Below, piece after piece: positions 12,051 to 22,598 of a stretch of DNA of 64,000 nt. Location of the stretch: NCBI GenBank assembly GCA_963575745.1, contig CAUYUJ010014179.1:366153-430152 (forward strand). The letters run 5' to 3'. The position numbers and the translations under genes are program-made. Position 1 is the stretch's first letter. Every line of letters starts with the position of its first letter. The notes below the pieces were generated by a model. The model had not been told where the DNA came from, made no database searches, and was given only the letters and a program-made list of their open reading frames with translations. The DNA comes from Prorocentrum cordatum (Eukaryota > Sar > Dinophyceae > Prorocentrales > Prorocentraceae).

Positions 12051-12440
12051 GCTGAGGCCCGCGCGTTGGCCGAACCACGGCTCGCGCAACAGCCCGTTGT
12101 GGCAGCGACCACTGCAAAATGAGCCGCCCGATTCTAGCCCGCGCCAGGCAGAGGCAGCATCCAGCTGCAAAGATGGCCCGCGCCAGAGCAGAGGCAGCAT
12201 TCAGCTGCAAAGTGTGATCACAGGGACGAGCCAGACGGCTCACTGCCCGTGCGACGGTCGAGCCACGACCCGCGCAAGCTTGAGGCAGCACCATTGCATG
12301 ATCCTGAGGCTGCATCCCGCCTCAATGCAAAGCCGCGCCGAAGAGATATTGCTCGCATCCTGTCGAACCACGACACGCTGCAGGCAGGGCGGCGTGCGAG
12401 AGAAACATTTGCGCTGGCCGAACCACGGCCTACGCCTCTG
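12050..12440. repeat. Degenerate ~42-bp tandem repeat
   Basis: Recurring words CCGCGCCAG, GAGGCAGCAT, CAGCTGCAAAG and GCCGAACCACGGC at roughly 42-bp spacing. Two adjacent units (about 12,135-12,215) are nearly identical. Confidence 0.5.
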
Positions 12441-12665
12441 GAGTGCGGGCTCGACGCCATTTAGTGTACCGTCCTGAAGGTGTTGCAGCCGACTGCCCAG
12501 GCAGTAATTGTACTTGTACAGGTGACCCGCTCTCGCGTCGCCAACCAGGCTCCGCGCAAAACTGCCCCTGAGCACCTCTGGGCAGCACTCGGTGAAAGAT
12601 GCCCCTCGCCTTCTTGGCGAATTCGTCCGCATCCTCCCCCAGGAGCCTCCGAGCCCCAGCCATAC

Positions 12666-12817
12666 GTCGGGCCTGTCCCTCTACAGGAGGAACATTCAAA
12701 AATACTAAAAAATAGTCTGGGGACTTTTGTCTCATAGTTTTTGTGATTAGTTTCGAATCTTTGTCTAGCATTTTCAACTCTTCGTCCAAAATCCGCCTGT
12801 GGGGGGACATGCCCGAC
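12666..12817 (+). mobile_element. Short inverted-repeat element, family 1, copy 2
   Basis: 152 bp, the same length as copy 1. Left end GTCGGGCCTGTCCCTCTACA, right end GGGGGGACATGCCCGAC. The interior shares the TAGTCTGGGGAC block. The flanks are ATAC on the left and CTAA on the right, so a TTAA target site is not confirmed in this copy. Confidence 0.85.
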
Positions 12818-13704
12818 CTAACCCCAGCCCTGCACTGCACCTCTGGGTCGCCCTCAGACTCCGAGATCGCCTCCGGCGGCCTCCCCACGACCAGCGCGAG
12901 CTCCCGAGACTGCGCCGCGCCCCCCCACGAGGCCCCCGCGCTCGCGGGGCCGCCCTCGGCTGGGCCCTCCGAGCCCGGCCTGCCCGAGCTCTTCTGCGAG
13001 CGCCCGCTCGCGTGGCACTTGTGGCGCCGGCCGCCACGATGCGCGCGCAGTCCAAAGGGCCTGCGCTCCTCGTGCCCTCCCCCCCCCAAAGGGGGTGCTG
13101 GGAGGTGCGTCTGGCCTGCCCCGCGGAAGAGCAGCTCTGCTGCCTCAGTCTCGGTGTTCCGCCTCGTGCACTCCTGCTCCTGCCCCCCTCGTCGTCATCG
13201 CCGTCCTCCTCCTCCTTTTTTTGAAAGCAACTCTCATGCCTCAGAAGCTCCCGCGACCTCGCCCAGCGACAAGAACATGCCGCACACGAAGGAGGACACG
13301 TGGAGCATGGAGCGAGACACCTCCGCATTCGTGTACTGGCGATCACCACTGCGAGACACCAGTCAGCCCAGGACATTATAGAAGAAATTGCTACCAAACC
13401 GCCAACAACGGAGAACTGAAATAAAGTACAACCCCACGAGGTGCAGAACGATTTGATCAACGCGGCAGCCACATACAATGATAAAGAACATCACCAGGAA
13501 GCCCCGAACGAAGAAGAAACAACAATGCCAGAGACGCACTGCAACACATGGCAGAAGCCCAATACTCAGAACTCCGAGGCAGACGAAAAGCCAGAATTTG
13601 ACATAATATCCACAAGCACACGCACACCTGAGTGAATGACAAGTGAACGATACCACTCGGAGCCGAGAGCGAAGAGGTACCACGGGAACACAAGTGTCAT
13701 CAAC
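12818..13704. other. No supportable gene
   Basis: GC-rich to about 13,200, then A-rich. Serine/proline/alanine-rich frames occur on both strands without a domain. A C/T-rich TCCTCC patch lies at 13,190-13,220. Parts could be unrecognised exons or 3' flank of the minus-strand gene that ends at 13,705. Confidence 0.45.
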
Positions 13705-14463
13705 TCAGAATGCGAAGCCTCTGAAGTCGTAGTCGCTGAGCGGGTCGTCGTCGGCGTCATCAGCAGGATCGAAGAAGAACCTCGACGGCGCGAAACTATC
13801 CACTCCACCTGACGACGCCAAAGAGGCTGCATCTGTACAAAAAAGGCGGCCCTCCCCATGGTCCAGCGGGAGGCCCGCAGGAGACCATTCGCAGACCACG
13901 GGAGGCGGCGGCGCAGGTGGCTCGGCTCCTCCTCCTGCCCCACCCTCAGAGCCGTCCGTACTGGGGGGGTGGGACCCCAGCCCAGGAAACTGCGCAGCCT
14001 CCGCGTCCGAGAGCTCGTGGATCTCGGAGTCGTCCTGCACGACGTGGACGGAGGGCCCCACAGGCAGCAGCTCCCAAGTGCCAGGGACGAACTCCGCCGC
14101 ATCAGCAGAGAGGCTGGTGGGGGCGCGGCCGACTCCCGCGCGCCGTGCCTCGAGGCGAGGCCCACGCTGTGCTCGGCCAAGCTCGCGAGCGCCTGCTATC
14201 GCAACGTCGATCTCGAGGGCCTCGGCGTGGAGCGCAACATTGCGCCGCAGTTTCTCCAGCCAGGTGGGCTCCACACCGTGGAGCGTGGCCACGAAGGCAG
14301 GCAGAAGTGCGCGGAGACGCTGTGCCACCTCCGCATCCCCCACGATGTAGTCCAGGGCCGCTTCCGCCGCTGCCAGCTGCCCGCGGACGGCCTGCAGCTC
14401 CTTCACGCGCTTGGCCACGGCACGGTCAGCGGACCAACGCGCCCATGCCCGAGAAGTCCGGCA
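13705..14463 (-). CDS. Unrecognised protein, last exon (coiled-coil start, acidic tail)
   Basis: Open on minus for 253 codons from an apparent acceptor (CTCAG before 14,463) to a TGA at 13,705. I do not recognise the family. The first ~75 residues are rich in Lys, Glu, Leu and Ala with helical spacing (VKELQAVRGQLAAAEAAL) and probably form a coiled coil. A leucine-rich helical part follows (LRALLPAFVATLHGVEPTWL). The last ~100 residues are Pro/Gly/Asp-rich, ending in an acidic stretch (DPADDADDDPLSDYD). It looks more like protein than any other frame within 10 kb. Upstream the frame runs straight into the composite repeat, which has intron borders in matching phase, and resumes at 16,143. Could be nuclear or regulatory, but that is a guess. 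Confidence 0.5.
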   Translation of the reverse strand, partial: CRTSRAWARWSADRAVAKRVKELQAVRGQLAAAEAALDYIVGDAEVAQRLRALLPAFVATLHGVEPTWLEKLRRNVALHAEALEIDVAIAGARELGRAQRGPRLEARRAGVGRAPTSLSADAAEFVPGTWELLPVGPSVHVVQDDSEIHELSDAEAAQFPGLGSHPPSTDGSEGGAGGGAEPPAPPPPVVCEWSPAGLPLDHGEGRLFCTDAASLASSGGVDSFAPSRFFFDPADDADDDPLSDYDFRGFAF

Positions 14464-16142
14464 CTGAGATCGATAGTGAGATCGATGTGGTGTCCCGAGG
14501 TGTCCCGTGGTGTCCTATGGTGTCCCGCTGAGTGAGATCGATAGTGAGACCGATAGTGAGACCGATAGTGAGATCGAGAGGTGTCCCGCGGTGTCCCGCG
14601 GTGTCCCGTGTTGTCCCGTGGTGTCCCATGGTGTCCCGTTGAGTGAGATCGGTAGTGAGATCGACAAGTGTCCCGTGGTTTCCCGTGGTGTCCCGTGGTG
14701 TCCCGTTGAGTGAGATAGATAGTGAGATCGATTGAGTCAGATGTTGGTTCCCCCCCCTCTCCCCCCCCACAACCTCCTTATCACCCGAAGGGTGATCGTA
14801 CAGGTGTGTGTATATATATATATATACACCTATACGACCACCCTTCGGGTGATAAGGAGGTGAGGGGGAGGAGGAACCAACGTGTCACTCAATACATCTC
14901 GCGATCGATCCCACTATCGATCTCACTATCGATATCATTCGATCGATCTCACTATCGATCTCACTATCGATGTCCCAATCGGTCTCGCAACCGATCTCAT
15001 GATCGATCTGATTCAGTCGATCTCACTATCGATATCACTATCGATCTCACATTCCGTTTCACTATCTATCTCACAATCGATCGCACATTCGGTCTCACAT
15101 TCGGTCTCACTATTGATCTCACTATCGATCTCACCATCGATCCCACATTCGGTCTCATAATCGATCTCACTATCGACCGCACGATCGATCTCACTATCGA
15201 TCTCACTATCGATCTCACAATCGATCTTACCATCGACCCCACAATCGATCTCACTATCGATCTCACATTCGGTCTCACTATGGAGCTGACGATCGAAATC
15301 ACAATCAATATCAAAATCGATCTCACAATCGGTCTCACTATCGATCTTTCAATCGATCTCATAATCGGTCTCACTATCGATTTCACAATCGATCTCACAA
15401 TCGATCTCATAATCGATCTCACTATCGATCCCAGCATCGATCTCACTTTCGGTGTCACTATCAATTTCACGATCGATCTCACTATCGATCTCACTATCGA
15501 TCTCACTATCGATCCAACATTCGGTCTCACATTCGGTCTCACAATCGATCTCACAATCGATCTCACTTTCGGTGTCACTATCAATTTCACAATCGATCTC
15601 ACTATCGATCTCACTATCGATCTCACTATCGATCCAACATTCGGTCTCACATTCGGTCTCACAATCGATCTCACTATCGATCTCACCATCGATCTCACTA
15701 TCGATCCCACTATCAGACTATGGATCTCACAATATAGCTCACAATCGATCTCACTATCGATCTCACATTCGGTCTCACTATCGGTCTCAATCGATATCAC
15801 AATCGATCTCACAATCGATCTCACATTAGGTCTTACTATCGATCTCACTATCGATCTCACGATCGGTCTCACGATCGGTCTCACAGTCGATCTCACTATC
15901 GATCTCACGACAGGACACCAACGGGACACCGACGGGACAACGGCGGGCCACCGACGGGACAATGCGGGCCACCGCTTGACAACACCGGGGGGGGAAACAT
16001 TTGTGTTGGCGGACCCCTAGCGACAGCAGAGTGAATTCCTCTCGCCCGCCCACGCAGCTTCGCCTCGCCCGCACGCACGACACGAACACGAAACCGAAAC
16101 CGATTTCCCGGTGGGGGGCTCTCCGTTCCACTTCGATCTCAC
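14464..16142 (-). other. Candidate GT-AG intron made entirely of the composite repeat
   Basis: On minus, this 1,679-bp segment starts GTGAGATCGAAG and ends GATCTCAG. Removing it joins GGT-GAG-GGG to TGC-CGG-ACT in phase 0, keeping both flanking frames open. Inside, in minus order: the ~130-bp conserved head (16,142-16,010), CCGTCGGTGTC-type repeats (15,905-16,000), the GATCGATAGTGA array (14,890-15,900), the hairpin 14743..14881, then the array and GTGTCCCGTGG repeats again in the other orientation (14,464-14,740). The 12-bp unit read on plus is ATCGATCTCACT. Intron status is inferred from borders and phase; no transcript was available. Confidence 0.5.
14743..14881. repeat. Long inverted repeat (hairpin) at centre of composite element
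   Basis: Arms read GTTGGTTCC, C-tract, CTCCTTATCACCCGAAGGGTG, then the mirrored CACCCTTCGGGTGATAAGGAG, G-rich tract, GGAACCAAC, closing on an alternating TA core (about 14,811-14,826). Each arm also contains its own small hairpin (CACCCGAAGGGTG). The array on the left is in GATCGATAGTGA sense and on the right in the opposite sense, so this hairpin is the symmetry centre of a ~1.6-kb palindrome. Confidence 0.85.
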
Positions 16143-16347
16143 CCCCTCACCTCCGATATGTTTGTAGAGCAGTGCGTCGCAGGCGCCGACTTTTTTCCCC
16201 GGAGCCATCGGCGCGGGCGCCGCTGCTTCTGCAGCTTGGGGCGTCGGCGCGCCGTGAGGCTCGAAAGCCACTGCGAAGAGGCCCGTCGCAGGCGCCGGGG
16301 TGCTTTCAGCGAGACTGGCCCCGCCCGCCGCAGGCGGCGTCGTCTTG
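16143..16347 (-). CDS. Candidate upstream exon of the gene ending at 13705
   Basis: Minus frame of about 68 codons with sensible composition (Ala/Pro/Gly-rich, then KKVGACDALLYKHIGG). It ends at a GTGAG donor that leaves phase 0, the same phase needed by the exon at 14,463. The upstream limit near 16,347 is set by a possible acceptor (GACAAG), beyond which the frame enters an 11-bp GGTCGCGGTTG repeat. The product is unrecognised, and the evidence is frame, borders and composition only. Confidence 0.35.
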
Positions 16348-16369
16348 TCAATGCAGTGAGCGTGTTTCG

Positions 16370-16605
16370 CGGGCGTGGGTCGCGGGCGTGGGTTGCGCAT
16401 GGGACGCGGGTGGATCGCGGGTGGGTCGCGGAGAGGTCGTGGGAGGGGTGCGGTTGGGTCGCGGTTGGGTCGCGGTTGGGTCGCTGGTGGGTCTTGGTTG
16501 GGTCGCGGTTGGTTCGCGGCTGGGTCTCGGCTGGGTCGTGGGGTGGGTGGTGGGACGGGTCGCGGGGCGGGTCGCGGGGCGAGTCGCAGGTGCGACGACG
16601 ACGGC
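16370..16605. repeat. 11-bp GGTCGCGGTTG-type minisatellite
   Basis: About 20 imperfect units of GGTCGCGGNTGG. A similar array lies at 53,380-53,515. Both lie just upstream (in transcription sense) of a minus-strand coding stretch. Confidence 0.75.
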
Positions 16606-17429
16606 AACAACACAGCACAACAGGAAGCGCCATCTTGGAATCCCACTTCAAACGAGCACCCAGCTGCTAATTAGCGCACTGCCGCTCGGACCCCTCACTC
16701 CTATGCGTCTCGCGTGGCCCGTTTCCAGGCGAGCCAGGAGGGGAGCGGAGGAGCAGTCAAGACGGGGGGCGTGGGAGGGGGGCGGGGGAAGGAAGAGGAC
16801 GAAGGATCAGGAGGAGGAGGAGCAGGAGGAGGAGGAGGAGGAGGAGGAGGAGGGGAAGCAAAGGATGAGCACTGCGAAAGTTGCTCAAGTGGTTTTCCAG
16901 GCGAGCCGTATCACAGAGGCGGCGGCCTCACCCACCTGGTCTTAGTTGGGCGCAGGCAGTGTCCGCAGCGGCGTTTGTGCGTTCGTTGCTCCTGCCTCGG
17001 AGCGCGTGCGCCTCCAAGGTGGCGATGCAGGCGCTGGCGTCGACCATCGGCTCCAGGGACCCCCCGCCCTGCCTGCTCCAGGGCCGCGCAGGGGAGGAGG
17101 GAGGGAGGGAGGGAGGGAAGGGGCAAAGCAGGCCAGCAGGCCTCGCCATCCGCTCTTTGTTCCAAACAGGCTCGCGCATGGGAGTCCTGGCCCCATCCAG
17201 AAAAGAACCAGTGCACTAGTCTCGCCCCCCTCTACTTTGCCCTCGCAGTCGTCAAACGACCTGCATGGTTTCATCTGTATTCGCATGGTTGTCTCTGCTG
17301 ACTTCCCGATTTCCGCATCGCTTCCTCTTATCCGCACGGCTTCCTCCTATCCGCATGGATTCACCCTGCCCGCATGATTTCCTCCGATTTGCATGGCTAT
17401 TTCAATAGCGTCCCAACAATTGTCCAACA
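16606..17429. other. No supported gene; one weak exon candidate
   Basis: A GGA run lies at 16,810-16,855 and a GGGA run at 17,095-17,125. On minus, about 17,085-16,930, one frame reads like protein (EPMVDASACIATLEAHALRG) and could be an exon of an unrecognised gene. Splice borders are not clear enough to call it. The stretch 17,250-17,400 has short GCATGGNTT repeats. Confidence 0.35.
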
Positions 17430-17965
17430 GTCGTTAGATTCAGAAGTACTTAGAGTAGAGTAGAGTAGAGAAGAGACGGGATCAGTACATGCGTAGAGCG
17501 AGTAGAGCAGAGCAAAGCAGGTTAGAGAGCGTGTTATTTTTATGAGAGCAGAGTAGACTAGACTAGGGTAGGGAAGGGCAGAGTGAGATAGAGTTGGATA
17601 GAGCAAAGTTGGGTAAGGTAGATGGTAGAGTAGAGGGGGGGTATACTAGGATAGAGTGACATGGAGTAGGTTGGTGAAGGTTAGGTAAGGTAAGGTAGAG
17701 CAGAGCAGAGTAGAGTAGAGTAGAGTAGGGTAGATCGTAGAGTCAAGTCGGATATCTAGTAGAGCAGAGTGGAGTAGAGCAGAGAAGAGTTGTGTCGAGT
17801 AGCGTAGAGGATCGTATACTAATGCAGGGTAGGAGTAGAGTAAGTGAGGAGTATACTTGAGTAGAGCGACGTAGGACATACGAGTAGATCTGAGTAAGTA
17901 GGGTAGGACAGCATCGTATAATAGAGTAGAGAGTAGTGTGTTAGAGTTGAGTAGGGGTCGTAGCT
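17430..17965. repeat. TAGAG pentanucleotide-type array, left part
   Basis: Degenerate AGAGT/AGAGC repeats for more than 500 bp. The same type resumes at 19,175-19,240 after the composite element, as if the array had been split by an insertion. Confidence 0.75.
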
Positions 17966-17971
17966 TGAGGG

Positions 17972-19160
17972 GTGGGATCGAAGTGGAACGGAGAGCCCCC
18001 ACACCAGGGAATCGGTTTCGGTTTCGAGTTCGTGTCGTGCGTGCGGGCGAGGCGAAGCTGCGTGGGCGGGCAAGAGGAAGGAATCCGCTGTGGCCAGGGC
18101 GGGTCAAACAAAAGACCGCCCCTCTGGTGGGCCTGCGTGGCGGGGCTGTCCCGCCGTGGTGTCCCGCCGTGGTGTCCCGTCGGTGTCCGCGGGCGGTGGC
18201 TGGGGGTGTCCCGCCGTGGTGTCTCGTCGGTGTCCCGTCGGTGTCCCATCGGTGTCCCGTCGGTGACCCGTCGGTGTCCCGTCGGTGTCCCGTCGGTGTC
18301 CCGTCGGTGTGCCCCGTCGGTGTCCCGTCGGTGTCCCCTCTCGATTTCCCGCCGTCGGTGTCCCGATTGGTGTCCCGATTGGTGTCCCGTGGGTGTCCCG
18401 ATTGGTGTCCCGATTGGTGTCTTGACGGTGCCCTGGTGGTGTTTCGATAGTGTCTCGATGATGTCCCAGTGGTGTCCCGATTGGTGTTCCGATGGTTTTC
18501 TGGTGGTGTCCTGGTGTTGTACCGGTTGGCGTTTAGATTGGTGTCCCATTGGGGCCCCAGTGGTGTCCTGATGGTGTCCCGATGTGTCCCCGACGGTGCC
18601 CTGATGGTGTCCCGATGGTATGGCGGCGCCCAGGTGGTGCCCCAATCGTATCGAGGTGGTTTCCAGGATCGCTAATGAGATCGATGGCCAGACGTTAGGG
18701 TGAGATCGAAGAGAACTGGATACGCCAAACAGTTCACCACCAACCGGCATGGGTTCGAGCGAGATCGATGGAACGCAACAGATAGTGGCATCGGCCAAAT
18801 GAGATCGGGAGAATGAGATCGGTCAAGTGAGTCGTTGATTCTGTCCCCTCCCACCACCACGATCACCACAAGCATCATCACACTCATCACCACACTCGTC
18901 ACCACCACGCTCATCATCACTTTCATAGCCACAGTCATCGTCAAAGGGGCATGGGGCCAAACAATTGCCACCGTCATCATCGCCTTCATGCGCCAGCATC
19001 GCCATTGCGTTAGCCCGTTACCATCATGCATTTTCGTCAGCATCGTCGTCTGGCATCGTCGCCGGCTCGTGATCGCATCACAAGCATCGCCACCATCACA
19101 ATCATCGCAGTTGTTCTCAGTTGGTTCTTTCCCCCCCGTCCTCCTTATCACCCAGAGTGT
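17972..19160 (+). repeat. Composite modular repeat, copy 3
   Basis: The head begins GTGGGATCGAAGTGG (17,972-18,100) and matches the heads at 5,249 and, inverted, 16,142. CCGTCGGTGTC-type repeats follow (18,130-18,660), then GATCGA words (18,665-18,835) and a GTTGATTC tail. A CAC/CAT-rich segment (18,845-19,110) interrupts. After it comes GTTGGTTC, a C-tract and CCTCCTTATCACCC, the same sequence as one arm of the hairpin at 14,743. The module order is therefore conserved in all three copies. Confidence 0.65.
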
Positions 19161-19174
19161 GGTTGTGTAGGTAT

Positions 19175-19240
19175 GTATAGCAGAGTCGAGTAGGGATCGA
19201 CTAGAGTAGACTGGTCTAGGGCAGGGTTGGGTAGAGCAGA
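19175..19240. repeat. TAGAG array, right remnant
   Basis: AGAGTCGAGTAGG and GACTAGAGTAGACT words, of the same kind as 17,430-17,965. 19,250-19,620 is unassigned. There the word GCCGCGCGCGAGGTGGTCC occurs twice, 66 bp apart. Confidence 0.55.
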
Positions 19241-19624
19241 GCAGATCCTTCTTCTAATATGTTTCCCCTAACAACTTGCTAAACGGGGTGCTGTTGTGGT
19301 AGAAGCTAACCCTAGCCCAAAAAAAAGGAGAGCAGAGATATCCTCAAACGAATAGGGTGCTCCGGGCCGTTTCGGGGGAGAACTCCTCACAATTATTCTC
19401 GCGTCTGAGTTGTCCAGCATTGGCCGCTTCGCCCGATGCGTCGCTGAACATCTGGGCTCTGGGGCGCCGCGCGCGAGGTGGTCCGGGCCGTTTCGCACGA
19501 GACATTCTCGAGAGGGCCTGGGCTCGCGGACGCCGCGCGCGAGGTGGTCCAGGGCAGAAGCCTCGCTCCTGGACCGCAGACCCGTCGTAGTTGACGTCCG
19601 TTCTCTGCCTCCTCCCATGATGGG

Positions 19625-19945
19625 TTTGTTGTCCACCACCACCACCACCATAAGTGGAGGGGGGAAGGAGGTGGAGGACGAGGAGGAGGAGGAGGAGAAC
19701 GAAGAGGAGGAGGAGGAGGAGGTGGAGGAGGAGGAGGAGGACCCCTCCCCCTCCAACTTTTGATGGTGGTGGTGGTGGAAAACAGGCCCATCACTTCGCG
19801 GGACGACGACGACGACGACAACGAGGGAGGAGGGCCCCTCCACGAACGACGACTTCGCCGGCGACGCCGAAGGCAACGACGTCGCTACGGCGACGACGAC
19901 GACGACGACGCACCACGACGGCGGCGACGACGACAGCGAGGCACG
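19625..19945. repeat. Mixed triplet repeats (CAC, GGA, TGG, CGA)
   Basis: CAC run, then GGA run to 19,740, then TGG, then CGA to 19,930. No gene is seen. Confidence 0.8.
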
Positions 19946-20219
19946 TCATTCGCGCCTGAAGGCCGGAGGCCGCTTTCGTTGGAGATTTTTGTCGGGCCGG
20001 GCCTCTGGCTTCCCGAGAGGCTTGAGCAGGCGGCGGCGTTGGAGCCGCCCGTGCCCCGACATATGCAGGTGCCCGCCTGTCTCGGAGGACGCGCGCGGGG
20101 GGGGGAGCGATAAACGGGGGGGTAGCGCGGGCTTCAGCCCCTTTATGGCCCCGAAAGAGGGGCCCTTTAGTCGAGGAAGAAGAGGAGGAAGAAGAAGAAG
20201 AAGAAGATAAAATCGCAAA

Positions 20220-20377
20220 AACATAAACTTTTGGCGCTCCGCGTGGATTTCTTGGATCCGCGCCTGGGCCCCCCTGGCGGCGCCTCCGGCGCCGCCCCTG
20301 GCGCGCGGAGCGCGCCAGGGAGGGGGGATCCAGCACGAAGCCAAGAAATCCGCGCGGAGCGCCAAAAGTTTGTGTTT
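20220..20377. mobile_element. Short inverted-repeat element, ~158 bp
   Basis: The left arm AAACTTTTGGCGCTCCGCG...GGATTTCTTGG pairs with the right arm CCAAGAAATCC...GCGGAGCGCCAAAAGTTT. Pairing continues inward (GGATCC, CCTGGCG against GCCAGG), so almost the whole element can fold into one hairpin. The arms are about 60 nt with few mismatches. It is MITE-like and occurs once in this window. Confidence 0.75.
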
Positions 20378-20714
20378 ATGTGGCGCTTGTTTCCTCTATT
20401 TGGGGCCCACATGGAGGCCCCGAGAAGGACACCTCTTCTTCCCTACCCGAACACCTGCCCCCCCACTCGTTCGCGCCCACTTGTGTTGTGACTCACCGAG
20501 CGCGTTCCACTACTCGCAAAGTGCCTACGCGCAAACGTCCGAAAAAACACATGCCCGCTCTGATGCGATTTCTCGCTGATCCTCCGCGGGGGATCAACAA
20601 GTAGTTACTCTGCGAGTAGTGAGACGCGCTCGTCGAGTGTCGTGGGCACCACGACGACGCCGGCGGCGACACGGGCGGCAGCGCTTCGGAGACGGGGGCG
20701 GACCGCGCGGCGCG

Positions 20715-20993
20715 CCCAGGAGGAGGGAGAGGAGGAGGAGGGAGGAGGAGGAGGGAGGAGGGAGGAGGAGGAGGAGGGAGGAGGAGGAGGAGGAGGAGGA
20801 GGAGGAGGAGGAGGAGGAGGAGGAGGAGGAGGAGGAGGAGGCGGGGCGAAGCCAGGACCGCGCGGCGCGCCCAGCGGGGGCGGCGGCGCGCCCCGCCCCG
20901 GGCGGCGCCTCGGGCCCCGAGCCTCCGCGGAAGAGGCCGCCCGCGTGCGCAGCGCCCCGCGCCGCCGCCGCCAGCGACGCCGGCGCGGCCGCC

Positions 20994-21026
<33 letters not shown>

Positions 21027-21205
21027 TACGACGACGACTACGACGACGACGACGACGACGAGGCCGACGACGACCACGACGACGACGACGATGACTACGA
21101 CGGCGACGGCGACGAGGACGGCCTACGACTACGACGACGACGACGGCGGCGGCAGCGGCGGCGACGAAGGCGGCGGCGCCGACGGCGCCGACGGTGGTGG
21201 CGGCG
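20715..21205. repeat. (GGA)n then (CGA)n blocks
   Basis: GGA/GGGAGGA at 20,715-20,845, a GC-rich connector, then CGA with GGC variants at 20,995-21,205. 20,380-20,715 has no supported gene. Confidence 0.85.
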
Positions 21206-21339
21206 AAGAGGAAAAGGATCGTTTTAAGACTGGTCGCTTTTATCGGCTCGCGTGTCGTGTCTTGCAATCTCTATATGCCACCCCTCGATGCCCGCCCACT
21301 TCGTCTTCGATCGCAACCCCTTTCGGGGGGAATATCTTC

Positions 21340-21985
21340 CCTGTCGGCCGAAGAGCTGACATGCGAGGAAGTCTCGAGCGCGAGCGCCGTTCCTGAGGTC
21401 GGGGGCCTCTCTGGCCATGGTGTCTCGCAACACATATTGAGCAAGATCGGACCAGAATCGTTGTCGCCGTGTGTGGGCCTCCACCAACTTGCCTGAAATA
21501 CGAGACAGTCTCGAGCGAGAGCGCCACTCTTGAGTTCGGGGGCCTTTCTGGCAAGGGCCTCTGCGAATACATCTTGAGGAAGTATCGAGCGGGAGCCCTT
21601 GTCGTCGTAGCTGGGCCTCCGCCACTTTGACTAAAACATGAGAAAGTCTCGAGCGAGAGCGCCGTTCCTGAGTTCGGGGGCCTTCCTGGCCAGGGGCTCT
21701 CGGAGTAAATCGTGACGAAGTATCGAGCAGGAGCCCTTGTCGTCGTTGCTGGGCCCCCGCCAACTTGATCAGATTGCGAACAAGTCTCGAGCGAGAGCGC
21801 TGTTTCTGAGTTCGGGGGCCTCTCTGGCCAGAGTGTCTCGGGGTAAATCGTGAGGAAGTATCGAGCGGGAGCCGTTGTCGTCGTAGCTGGGCCTCCAAGG
21901 GCCCACGAGGGGGAGCCTCGTTCTCAGCGAAAATGCAGCCGGTGTCGAGGCGAGAGCGCCCGGAACGGTTCCCGGAGATCAGCAA
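21340..21985. repeat. ~138-bp tandem repeat, about 4.5 units
   Basis: The word GTCTCGAGCG recurs at 21,371, 21,508, 21,646 and 21,784, i.e. every 137-138 bp. Each unit also holds a related half-unit (TATCGAGCGGGAGCC plus CGTCGTAGCTGGGCCTCC), so the unit is itself an old ~69-bp dimer. No coding function is apparent. Confidence 0.8.
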
Positions 21986-22224
21986 TAATTATTCTCTGGA
22001 AATGAATATTCGACGAGGACGACGACGACGAGGACAGCTTGCGACGACGACTACAGTCAACCCGAATAGCAAGGATGGGCAACCTTCCCAGGGGTACCCT
22101 CGCATCCTTGCCTCCTCCGTCCATCCTTTGCCGCTTTCGCTGGCCGCGCCCCGCTCGAAAAGCTTCGAAATGGGCGTCCAAGGCCCTTGCATCCTTATCG
22201 GGCATCCTTACTATACTGGTTGAC

Positions 22225-22233
22225 TGTACGAGA

Positions 22234-22267
<34 letters not shown>

Positions 22268-22567
22268 CGACGGCGGCGGCGGCGGCGGCGGTGGCGAAGG
22301 CGGCGGCGGCGACGAAGGTGGCGGCACCGATTGCGCCGACGGCGGCGACGGCGAAGAGGATGAGGACTTTTGGACCTACTGGCGTCGGACACGGAATCAC
22401 GGTTGGATCTCTTTGACAGGGGAGGCCGCCTCGTTTCCCTCGTTTTCCTCTTCCTCCTCTTCCTCCTCCTCCTCCTCCTCTTGTTCCTCCTCCTCCTCCC
22501 CCACATCCTCGTCCTCGTTCTCTTCCTCCTCCTTCTCCTCCTCCTCCTCCTCCTCCTCCTCCTCCTC

Positions 22568-22598
<31 letters not shown>

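Noticed and set aside
12666-12817. TTAA target-site duplication for all family-1 elements (piggyBac-like)
   Set aside because: Only copy 1 has TTAA on both sides; the other three have ATAC/CTAA, TTGA/TTAA and TCAA/CTAA, so the assignment is not supported.
13363-13683. Cys/Phe/Val-rich minus frame resembling a membrane protein
   Set aside because: The hydrophobic composition follows from the A-rich plus strand; there is no start context, homology or splice support.
14722-16020. 432-codon plus frame of repeating DLTIDLTI
   Set aside because: Pure product of the 12-bp ATCGATCTCACT array, which is open in several frames on both strands; the opposite strand gives an equally long repeat.
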